A DNA stretch of 8,814 nt from CAYLGY01 sp964383325 (GTDB taxonomy: Bacteria > Pseudomonadota > Alphaproteobacteria > Rhizobiales > Rhizobiaceae): NCBI GenBank assembly GCA_964383325.1, contig CAYLGY010000099.1:1-8814 (forward strand), in the 5' to 3' direction. Shown piece by piece: positions 1 to 4,938 of the stretch (position 1 is the first letter of the stretch; each line of letters opens with the position of its first letter). A program made the position numbers and the translations under genes. The notes beneath the pieces are model-generated. The model did no database searches, was not told where the DNA came from, and was given only the letters and a program-made list of their open reading frames with translations.

Positions 1-2
1 AG

Positions 3-266
3 TTCGGCGGCCTTGCCGAGACGATGGAAGAGGCGATCCGCTACAATCTCGTCACGCCGCGGGATGGCGAGGCGACAGAGCCTTGCGTCATTGCCGGACC
101 GACCTGCGATTCGGCCGACGTGCTGTACGAGAAGACGCCCTACCCGCTGCCGGTTTCGCTCACCGTTGGCGACGAGATCCTGATCGGCGGCACGGGCGCC
201 TACACGACGACCTATGCAAGCGTCGCCTTCAACGGTTTCGCACCGCTGAAAGCCTATGTGATCTGA
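3..266 (+). CDS. Ornithine/lysine decarboxylase, C-terminal end (partial)
   Basis: This is the last 87 codons of a gene that begins before the window. The fragment matches the C-terminal beta-barrel of fold-type III PLP-dependent decarboxylases (the eukaryotic-type ornithine decarboxylase family, not the E. coli SpeC type). Visible signatures are GPTCDSADVL, which holds the cysteine and aspartate that the partner subunit contributes to the dimer active site, and GAYTTTYASVAFNGF close to the end, a strongly conserved closing segment. The family decarboxylates L-ornithine to putrescine, and some members also act on lysine, giving polyamines in the cytoplasm. The ending FNGFAPLKAYVI is a normal terminus, so the gene is not truncated at its 3' end. 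Substrate preference cannot be read from this fragment. A hairpin starts 31 bases after the stop, and the next gene converges on it. Confidence 0.9.
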   Translation, partial: FGGLAETMEEAIRYNLVTPRDGEATEPCVIAGPTCDSADVLYEKTPYPLPVSLTVGDEILIGGTGAYTTTYASVAFNGFAPLKAYVI

Positions 267-296
267 AGCTCGATTCTGCTGAAAATCCACGCGGAT

Positions 297-320
297 GGGC
301 GGCAAGGGCACTTGCCGTCC
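297..320. terminator. Hairpin between convergent genes, probable bidirectional terminator
   Basis: GGGCGGCAAG (297-306) pairs with CTTGCCGTCC (311-320), giving a 10-bp stem with one G-U pair and the four-base loop GGCA. It lies between the decarboxylase stop (266) and the minus-strand SCP2 stop (338), where both transcripts need to end. The plus-strand side has no clean T tract. On the minus strand a TTTT run follows after a second tiny hairpin (about 283-296), so termination of the SCP2 transcript is the better-supported direction. Confidence 0.55.
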
Positions 321-337
321 CCTCCGTGCCTTGTCGT

Positions 338-619
338 TCAGATGGCACTGGTGAGCGCCATTGCGGCAGACATGTCGCCATCGATCTGGATCCGCCCCGA
401 CATGAAGGCCGAAACCGGATCGAGCTCACCGGCAATGAGCTGCTCAAGATCGGCACGCGACAGGGTAATGGTGCACTCGGCTTCCCCATCAGCGGTGCTG
501 ATCGTGCCGCCATCGATCAGGATCACGCCATCCTCGCCGAGATCCAGCTTCACGGACCGATCGAAGCCGCCCTGCTGCAGATGTTCGCGCATCTTCCCGA
601 CAATTGCTTCGACGCTCAT
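338..619 (-). CDS. SCP2 sterol-binding/lipid-carrier domain protein
   Basis: This is a 93-residue single-domain protein of the SCP2 (sterol carrier protein 2) family. The C-terminal half is diagnostic: CTITLSRADLEQLIAGELDP (49-68) runs into AFMSGRIQIDGDMSAAMAL (71-89), the usual 'AFMxGK(I/L)xIxGDMxxAM' closure of the fold. The domain forms a hydrophobic tunnel that binds lipids or acyl chains. Bacterial stand-alone copies are small cytosolic proteins whose ligands are mostly unknown. I chose the ATG at 619, not the longer in-frame extension to 772, because GGAGAGGGAG sits just upstream (635-626 on the minus strand) and the extension looks non-coding (rich in Arg, Cys and Pro). It is transcribed alone, divergent from the stress-protein gene and convergent with the decarboxylase gene. 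No physiological partner is evident from the neighbours. Confidence 0.88.
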   Translation of the reverse strand: MSVEAIVGKMREHLQQGGFDRSVKLDLGEDGVILIDGGTISTADGEAECTITLSRADLEQLIAGELDPVSAFMSGRIQIDGDMSAAMALTSAI

Positions 620-840
620 GGCTGGCTCCCTCTCCAATGCCCGATCTTCAAGGCCTTTCCTCCTACATAGGCAATGCAGGATCGCATGGGTAGAAGCTCC
701 GCCAGAAAAAGCCGGTCGCGAGCACCCCTTTCCGGCAAGCGTGGCAGGAGGGCGCAGAGGCCGGAACTGCATCCAATTTTTCTTGTATTCTGCAACACCT
801 TATGCACGATATCTGCGGTCCAGAGGGAGACAGGGAAGAA
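620..840. other. Divergent intergenic region between SCP2 and universal stress protein genes
   Basis: These 221 bases must hold the promoters of both flanking genes. Reading frames cross it on both strands, but they are Arg/Cys/Pro-rich and lack ribosome sites. The only locally AT-rich stretch is about 772-812. There TTGTAT (783-788) with CGATAT (807-812), spacing 18, is a weak sigma70-like candidate for the stress-protein gene. I could not pick a convincing promoter for the SCP2 gene. Confidence 0.4.
626..635 (-). promoter_or_regulatory. Ribosome binding site fixing the SCP2 gene start
   Basis: On the minus strand this reads GGAGAGGGAG, ending 6 bases before the ATG at 619. It is the only good Shine-Dalgarno sequence near a start in this frame, which is why the in-frame extension to 772 was not accepted. 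Confidence 0.6.
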
Positions 841-1287
841 ATGTACAAGCACATTCTCATTGCCACGGATGGGTCGGACTTGGCGCGAAAAGGAATCGAG
901 CATGGCCTTGCGCTGGCATCAAAACTTGGCGCGAAAGTCACGATCCTGACCGTGACGCAGCCGATGCGCCCCGAAGCCATTCGAGCGGCGCAGCTTGCCG
1001 GCATCGATGATCCGGTGGTGCGCTACGATCAGCAGATCGATGCCGACATGGCGAAGCGTTTCGCCGAGCTGCGGCTGGAATCGAAGAAACATGTCGAGCA
1101 GGTCGACCTTCTGCACGAGATCGACGAATATCCTGCAGAGGCGATCATCCGTGTCGCCGAACTGCGCGGCTGCGATCTCATCGTCATGACTTCGCATGGC
1201 CGCCGGGGTGCCAAGCGTCTCATTCTCGGCAGCCAGACCGCCGAAGTGGTCACGCATACGAAGATTCCGGTCCTCGTCATCCGGTAA
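841..1287 (+). CDS. Universal stress protein, UspA family
   Basis: This 148-residue single-domain Usp protein has the family's usual length. It opens with MYKHILIATDGSDLARKG, a beta strand ending in the nucleotide-contacting Asp10. It closes with MTSHGRRGAKRLILGSQTAEV (116-136) and the final strand IPVLVIR. The ATP-binding signature G-2x-G-9x-G-S is kept except that the first glycine is Thr117 (T-S-H-G120 ... G130-S131), a common variant of ATP-binding members. Usp proteins are cytoplasmic, dimerise, and are induced by starvation, oxidative or redox stress; the precise function here is unknown. The ATG at 841 is chosen over the in-frame ATG at 802 because AGGGAGA (824-830) and AGGGA (832-836) precede it and homology begins at MYKHI. 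The FMN reductase downstream on the same strand suggests a stress/redox theme, but the 238-base gap argues against a tight operon. Confidence 0.93.
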   Translation: MYKHILIATDGSDLARKGIEHGLALASKLGAKVTILTVTQPMRPEAIRAAQLAGIDDPVVRYDQQIDADMAKRFAELRLESKKHVEQVDLLHEIDEYPAEAIIRVAELRGCDLIVMTSHGRRGAKRLILGSQTAEVVTHTKIPVLVIR

Positions 1288-1313
1288 GGATCAGCGGCAA
1301 TCCGCCGCAATCG

Positions 1314-1365
1314 CGGGTCAAGCCGCGCCCCGGGTCGATGCAACCGTGAGGTTTCCTTGACCCGG
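1314..1365 (+). repeat. Competing inverted repeats downstream of usp
   Basis: CGGGTCAAG (1314-1322) is exactly complementary to CTTGACCCG (1356-1364), a 9-bp perfect stem. A second 5' arm, CCGGGTC (1330-1336), is exactly complementary to GACCCGG (1359-1365), a 7-bp perfect stem. Both cannot form at once. No T run follows, so this is not a classical terminator. It starts 27 bases after the usp stop and could be a 3'-UTR structure or part of a leader for the reductase gene. Confidence 0.45.
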
Positions 1366-1401
1366 ACACCATCCGGTTCCGCACTGTCAACTCCCTGATG
1401 A

Positions 1402-1419
1402 CGGGCAAGCGCTTGTCCG
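1402..1419. promoter_or_regulatory. 18-bp near-perfect palindrome, possible operator
   Basis: CGGGCAAGC (1402-1410) abuts GCTTGTCCG (1411-1419), a loop-less dyad with a single mismatched pair and a perfect CAAGCGCTTG core. A gapless dyad is more typical of a dimeric regulator site than of an RNA hairpin. It overlaps a possible -35, TTGTCC (1413-1418), followed 17 bases later by TAAATC (1436-1441). The regulator is not identifiable, and the promoter match is weak. Confidence 0.35.
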
Positions 1420-1525
1420 GCGGATAGTTCATACATAAATCAAATTCATTCGATCATCGCGCCGGCGGCGGATCCGTCCTCGGCATTTTCCAGATTTTTT
1501 TCGCCTGTCAGGAGAGAGCAGAATC

Positions 1526-2125
1526 ATGTCCAGACCGAAGATTGCCATCATCATCGGCAGCACCCGCGATACGCGTTACGGCATCAAGCCGGCGCAATGG
1601 GTCCACGCCGCCGCGTCGAAGCGCGACGATATCGAAGTCGAGCTTGTCGACCTGCGGGATTTCCCCCTGCCCTTCTTCAATGAAGTCGCATCCAATGCCT
1701 GGGCACCTACCCAGGATGAGACCGGCCGCCGCTGGCAGGAAAAGGTCGCGGAATTTGACGGCTACATTTTCGTCACTCCGGAATATAACCGCTCCATCCC
1801 GGCCGCGCTGAAGAACGCGATCGACTTTGCCTATCCGGAATGGAACCGCAAGGCCGCGGCCATGGTCGGCTATGGATCGCTGGGCGGCGCGCGGGCGGTC
1901 GAGCATCTGCGCACCATCGCCGTCGAATTGCAGATGGCGCCGACGCGCACCGGCGTGCACATCCAGGGCGCCGATTTCATGGCCACCTGGCAGCAGGGCA
2001 AGGAGATCGCCGAACTCGAACATTTGCAGCCCAATCTCGACGCGATGCTGGACGAGCTTGCCTGGTGGTCCCGCACCCTGAAGGCCGGGCGCGAGAACAC
2101 CGCCCTTCTGCAGGCCGCAGAATAG
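1526..2125 (+). CDS. NADPH-dependent FMN reductase (flavodoxin-like)
   Basis: This 199-residue cytoplasmic protein belongs to the NADPH-dependent FMN reductase / chromate and quinone reductase family. The N-terminal strand KIAIIIGSTR (5-14) holds the phosphate-binding GSTR loop for FMN. FVTPEYNRSIPAALKNAID (82-100) carries the family hallmark (T/S)PEYN that contacts the isoalloxazine ring. YGSLGGARAVEHLR (116-129) is the third flavin-contact segment. Such enzymes use NAD(P)H to reduce bound FMN and pass electrons to quinones, azo dyes, metal oxyanions or a partner oxygenase. The sequence does not show which acceptor applies, and no arsenic or oxygenase genes flank it. The start is well supported by AGGAGAG nine bases upstream. 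The gene is followed by a hairpin terminator and appears to be transcribed alone. Confidence 0.9.
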   Translation: MSRPKIAIIIGSTRDTRYGIKPAQWVHAAASKRDDIEVELVDLRDFPLPFFNEVASNAWAPTQDETGRRWQEKVAEFDGYIFVTPEYNRSIPAALKNAIDFAYPEWNRKAAAMVGYGSLGGARAVEHLRTIAVELQMAPTRTGVHIQGADFMATWQQGKEIAELEHLQPNLDAMLDELAWWSRTLKAGRENTALLQAAE

Positions 2126-2385
2126 GATCATATGTCGCATCCAGGAACGGCCGGCAGCGGCCGTTCCGCCCTTTAAATGCCCGCATACGTGAATATATAG
2201 ATGATATGTGCATGAATATTTTCGTTCGAATCACGAGGTTGACCGGGGAAGCAAGCAAGCTTGCCTGGGCGGCGCTGGTTTGAGCTAGAGGACCGCACGT
2301 TCATCGCCGCACAGGCTACCAACAGACAAGTAAAAGTTGCGGTTCGTCTTGAAGCCCATTACGGGCCGATGAACGGAACCTGTCC
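2126..2385. other. Spacer after the FMN reductase with an AT-rich island
   Basis: This 260-base spacer contains the terminator hairpin at 2144-2167 and a conspicuous AT-rich island at about 2171-2230 (including GAATATATAGATGATATGTG). It also holds a perfect GCAAGCTTGC palindrome at 2255-2264 and then ordinary GC-rich sequence. The island could contain the promoter for the small zinc-ribbon gene that follows, but I could not place convincing -35/-10 boxes. No coding frame here has a ribosome site. Confidence 0.4.
2144..2167 (+). terminator. Hairpin terminator after the FMN reductase gene
   Basis: GGAACGGCCG (2144-2153) and CGGCCGTTCC (2158-2167) form a perfect 10-bp stem with the loop GCAG, starting 18 bases after the reductase stop. 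It is followed by GCCCTTTAAA, a short T tract. Position and stem strength make an intrinsic terminator likely, although the U tail is weak. Confidence 0.65.
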
Positions 2386-2565
2386 ATGTCTCTTCAGTCT
2401 GCCCTGATCTGTCCATCCTGCAGCCGTCGCATGCCGCGCGCGGCGCTGCGTTGTCCCTGGTGCAACCGGCCCCGGCAAACCGGCGAACAGGGACGCCACC
2501 GCCTGCGCCGCATGCTCGAACTGCGCGCGCAGCCGCGCAGCGGCCGCGGCGAGCCGCGTCCGTAA
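2386..2565 (+). CDS. Small zinc-ribbon protein (59 residues)
   Basis: This short frame encodes 59 residues. Its N-terminal half is a compact zinc ribbon: C9-P-S-C12 and C23-P-W-C26, separated by ten residues, within ALICPSCSRRMPRAALRCPW. Two CPxC knuckles at this spacing are typical of a four-cysteine Zn2+ site. The C-terminal half (30-59) is Arg-rich and probably disordered, which could suit nucleic-acid or ribosome contact (inference). The ATG at 2386 is the only start: the next in-frame codons upstream hold no ATG, GTG or TTG before a TGA at 2350. The ribosome site is poor (CGGA about nine bases upstream). It converges with the FAD oxidoreductase gene, 27 bases from that gene's stop, so it is not a shadow of it. 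I do not recognise a named family, and expression is unproven. Confidence 0.55.
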   Translation: MSLQSALICPSCSRRMPRAALRCPWCNRPRQTGEQGRHRLRRMLELRAQPRSGRGEPRP

Positions 2566-2592
2566 TTCCTTCCTGCTTCCCGGGCCGGTGAA

Positions 2593-3786
2593 CTACCGGA
2601 AAAGGCGCTCCCAGGGCGGCTCGGCAAAGGAAGGCAGCGGCACCTCGGCAAGCTCCTCCGTCATGTCCGGCATGCCGGTCGGCTCCGGCAGCAGCGAGAG
2701 AATCCGCTGCGCGAGCAATGGCGCCAGCGCCAGCTTGGTCGGCCAGGCGACGACGAACTTTCCCGCCGCCCCGGCAAACGGGCCGTTCGGGCGAGCCTTG
2801 CCCGGCCGCGCAACTTCTGCCCTGTCGATCCTGAAACTGCGCCAGCGGCGGCGGCGAAGGTTGATCCAGGGCACATAGCGAAGCAGCGCGTCCTTTGCCG
2901 CCTCGATCTGTTCCTCCGGGCTCCGCGCAACGCCTTCCTCCGCCAGCTTGCCGCCCAGATACCACACATGGCGGCCATCGCCGCGGGCATGGCTGGTCAC
3001 GGTAAGCAGTGGCTGTTTCGAATGACCGATGCAATGGCCGAACAGCGGGATGTCCTGATCATGCTCGACCATGACCATGTGCAGGGGCCGGCGCTGCTGC
3101 ATGAAACCGGTCAGTCCCGGCATGCGCGTCAAATCCTCGAATCCCTGGCCGGCGGTCACGACGATGCGCCGCGCCTTGATCGAGACCCTGCCGGCAGGGT
3201 GATCCTCCCACTCGATCGCGCCATCGGGACCGAATTCGGCACGGGCGGCATCGAGGCGAAAGATCCGCCCGGCATGGGGCGCGGCAAGGGCGCGCACCAG
3301 TGCGGGCACATCGAGCACGGATTCGTCCAGCCGGTAGACCGTGCCGGCAAAGCGGTCGCTCGCGAACAAAGGCGGCCGGTCCTGCGCGCGCAGCGCCGCG
3401 ACATGCGAGCGCAGCACCCGTGAGGCGAGGAAGGAAACGGCGCGCGAGGCCAGCGAGCCTTCCGACCACATATAGGTTGCATCCGCGATCACCGGCACGC
3501 CGGAGAGATTGATCTCGCCGCGACCTTCAAGGCATTCCTGCCAGAGGGCGGGCATTTCCGCCAGGGCATCCGTGTCCTGCGGGTCCTGGCGCGCCAGCGA
3601 ATATTTCTTGCCGCCATGAATGATCCCATGCGCCGTCAGCGTCTGGCCGCCACCCAGCTCGCCCTTCTCGATCAGCGCGACCGTATAGCGCCGGGCAACG
3701 AGCCGGTTGAGCAGCCAGAGGCCGGCAATGCCGCCGCCGACAATCAGCACGTCGATTTCGGCATGGATGTTCCTGCGCTCGCGCAT
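2593..3786 (-). CDS. FAD-dependent oxidoreductase, DAO/GlpD-like
   Basis: This 397-residue flavoenzyme has a DAO-type Rossmann fold. IDVLIVGGGIAGLWLLNRLV (11-30) is the FAD dinucleotide-binding motif GxGxxG, and Glu40 at the end of the second strand (ALIEKG) is placed to bind the FAD ribose. QTLTAHGIIHGGKKYSL (48-64) is the second flavin/substrate segment and resembles glycerol-3-phosphate dehydrogenases and 2-hydroxyacid oxidases. VVTAGQG (209-215) is the third FAD contact. No signal peptide or transmembrane segment is evident. The substrate is unknown. The gene is the last of a minus-strand operon with kinase, gmhA and gmhB, directly after gmhB, which suggests a sugar-phosphate or polyol substrate (inference only). 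The frame is open from a TTG at 3819 that overlaps the gmhB stop, adding 11 residues. I prefer the ATG at 3786, although a GAGG and an AGGGAAGGG upstream leave the start uncertain. Confidence 0.82.
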   Translation of the reverse strand: MRERRNIHAEIDVLIVGGGIAGLWLLNRLVARRYTVALIEKGELGGGQTLTAHGIIHGGKKYSLARQDPQDTDALAEMPALWQECLEGRGEINLSGVPVIADATYMWSEGSLASRAVSFLASRVLRSHVAALRAQDRPPLFASDRFAGTVYRLDESVLDVPALVRALAAPHAGRIFRLDAARAEFGPDGAIEWEDHPAGRVSIKARRIVVTAGQGFEDLTRMPGLTGFMQQRRPLHMVMVEHDQDIPLFGHCIGHSKQPLLTVTSHARGDGRHVWYLGGKLAEEGVARSPEEQIEAAKDALLRYVPWINLRRRRWRSFRIDRAEVARPGKARPNGPFAGAAGKFVVAWPTKLALAPLLAQRILSLLPEPTGMPDMTEELAEVPLPSFAEPPWERLFR

Positions 3787-3815
3787 GTCCCGTTCAGACG
3801 CCCTTCCCTCGCTCC

Positions 3816-4358
3816 TCAAGCAGATGCGGCCATCAGAAGAATGGATGCCGCCTCCCCAAGATCACCGGCAATCCGGCAATCCTGCGGCAAGCCGCCCCGT
3901 TCCGCCAGCTCACTGCCCCTGCCCGTGCGCACCAGGACGGGAGAAAGACCCCGCGCCTGCCCCGCAGCCAGGTCAGAGAGCCGGTCCCCGATCATCCAGC
4001 CTGCGGCCGGCCGGCCAAGGCGGGCGAAGATCTCGTCGATCATCCCCGGCTCCGGCTTGCGGCAATTGCAGCCGGCATCGGGAAGATGCGGACAGATTGC
4101 AATATGCCCGATCCGTCCGCCGGCCGCCTCGATCGCTTCCAGCATGCGGCTGTGAATGGCATCGAGCACGGAACGGTCGAACAGGCCTCTGCCAAGGCCG
4201 GACTGATTGGTTGCAACGGCAAGGACGAAGCCGGCCCGCGTCAGGGCCGCAATGGCTTCGAGGCTACCGGGAATCGGCTGCCATTGCGCCGGCGATCGGA
4301 TGAAATCAGGCGAATCCTCGTTGATGACGCCATCCCTGTCAAGGACGATCAGCTTCAT
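3816..4358 (-). CDS. gmhB: D-glycero-D-manno-heptose-1,7-bisphosphate 7-phosphatase
   Basis: This is a 180-residue HAD-superfamily histidinol-phosphatase/GmhB-type enzyme, close to the E. coli GmhB length (191). All hallmarks are visible. The nucleophile and acid pair is Asp7/Asp9 in VLDRDGVIN (5-13). TNQSGLGRGLF (50-60) is HAD motif II. CPHLPDAGCNCRKPEPGM (89-106) is the zinc loop of the GmhB class, with Cys89, His91, Cys97 and Cys99 as ligands and Lys101 as motif III. GDRLSDL (124-130) carries the Mg2+ aspartates. The enzyme removes the 7-phosphate of heptose 1,7-bisphosphate in nucleotide-heptose synthesis for LPS core or surface glycans. Whether the substrate is the alpha or beta anomer (GDP or ADP route) cannot be told from sequence. 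The start is fixed by the 4-base ATGA overlap with the gmhA stop (4355-4358), indicating translational coupling. Confidence 0.92.
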   Translation of the reverse strand: MKLIVLDRDGVINEDSPDFIRSPAQWQPIPGSLEAIAALTRAGFVLAVATNQSGLGRGLFDRSVLDAIHSRMLEAIEAAGGRIGHIAICPHLPDAGCNCRKPEPGMIDEIFARLGRPAAGWMIGDRLSDLAAGQARGLSPVLVRTGRGSELAERGGLPQDCRIAGDLGEAASILLMAASA

Positions 4359-4918
4359 GGCGCGCCGAAGATCCGGTCCATCTCTTCGCAGAGCCAGTGA
4401 CCGATGAACAGATGCGCTTCCTGGATCCGCGCCGTCTCCGTGGCGGGAATCGCCAGCAAGCGGTCGCAATGCTCCGCAAGGCCGGCGCCGCGGGCACCGG
4501 TCCATCCCCAGGCGCGCGCGCCGGTCCGTCTTGCCGCCTTCAACCCCTCGATGACATTGCGGCTGTTGCCGGAAGTGGTGATGCCGATGACCAGATCGCC
4601 GGCTCGCGCCAGGGCCTCGACCTGCCGGGCGAAGACCGAATCGTAATCGTAATCATTCGCCTGCGCCGTCAATACGGAACTGTCCACCGTCAGCGCCAGC
4701 GCCGGCAGCGGCCTTCGGGCAGCCGCATAGCGCACGACGAATTCGGCCGCCAGATGCTGGCTGTCCGCGGCGCTGCCGCCATTGCCGAAGAACAGCACCT
4801 TGCCGCCGCCCTGCAGGGTACGGCCCAGATCGCCCGCCAGATCGGTGACCGCCGGCTCCAGATCCCCCAGTCTCTCGAAGAGATCGCAGTGTCGTTTCAA
4901 TGCGTTATGGAAGGACAT
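4355..4918 (-). CDS. gmhA: Phosphoheptose isomerase (sedoheptulose-7-phosphate isomerase)
   Basis: This is a 187-residue SIS-domain protein, near the 192 residues of E. coli GmhA. GKVLFFGNGGSAADSQHLAAE (39-59) and GITTSGNSRNVIEGL (112-126) are the two phosphosugar-binding loops. The residues known to bind metal and catalyse in GmhA are all present at matching positions: His55, Glu59, Gln166 and His174 (in RIQEAHLFIGHWLCEEMD). The enzyme converts sedoheptulose 7-phosphate to D-glycero-D-manno-heptose 7-phosphate, the committed step of heptose synthesis, in the cytoplasm. I place the start at the ATG at 4918, preceded by GGAAG ten bases upstream. An alternative ATG at 4939 overlaps the kinase stop as TGATG, which would add seven residues; that site has no clear Shine-Dalgarno. 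It is second in a four-gene operon and overlaps gmhB by four bases. Confidence 0.94.
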   Translation of the reverse strand: MSFHNALKRHCDLFERLGDLEPAVTDLAGDLGRTLQGGGKVLFFGNGGSAADSQHLAAEFVVRYAAARRPLPALALTVDSSVLTAQANDYDYDSVFARQVEALARAGDLVIGITTSGNSRNVIEGLKAARRTGARAWGWTGARGAGLAEHCDRLLAIPATETARIQEAHLFIGHWLCEEMDRIFGAP

Positions 4919-4938
4919 TACTACAATGCTTCCACGCA

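Larger units (their letters stand above)
1288..1525. other. Structured intergenic spacer between usp and FMN reductase genes
   Basis: This 238-base spacer has no credible reading frame. From left to right it holds: a small hairpin GCGGC/GCCGC just after the usp stop; the competing inverted repeats at 1314-1365; a near-perfect palindrome at 1402-1419; an AT-rich segment 1424-1456; a seven-T run at 1495-1501; and the reductase ribosome site AGGAGAG at 1510-1516, nine bases before the ATG. Confidence 0.6.

Noticed and set aside
783..795. TTG-N7-CAA dyad upstream of usp resembling an FNR/FixK anaerobox
   Set aside because: The FNR/FixK box is TTGAT-N4-ATCAA (TTG-N8-CAA). Here the spacing is one base short and the inner bases do not match.
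1495..1501. Seven-T run as an intrinsic terminator
   Set aside because: No stable hairpin lies directly before it (only a loop-less GGATCC-centred dyad further upstream), and it sits just before the reductase ribosome site.
2206..2283. 25-codon frame starting at ATG 2206 in the AT-rich island
   Set aside because: There is no ribosome binding site and no recognisable motif, and the length is within chance expectation.
2585..2599. CCGGT/ACCGG 5-bp hairpin at the oxidoreductase stop codon
   Set aside because: The stem is short, includes the stop codon and lacks a T tract. It is not convincing as a terminator.
2285..3034. 249-residue minus-strand frame running past the FAD oxidoreductase stop and opposite the zinc-ribbon gene
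   Set aside because: Most of it is a shifted frame of the oxidoreductase gene, with Arg/Gly/Ala-rich translation. It has no motif and no ribosome site.
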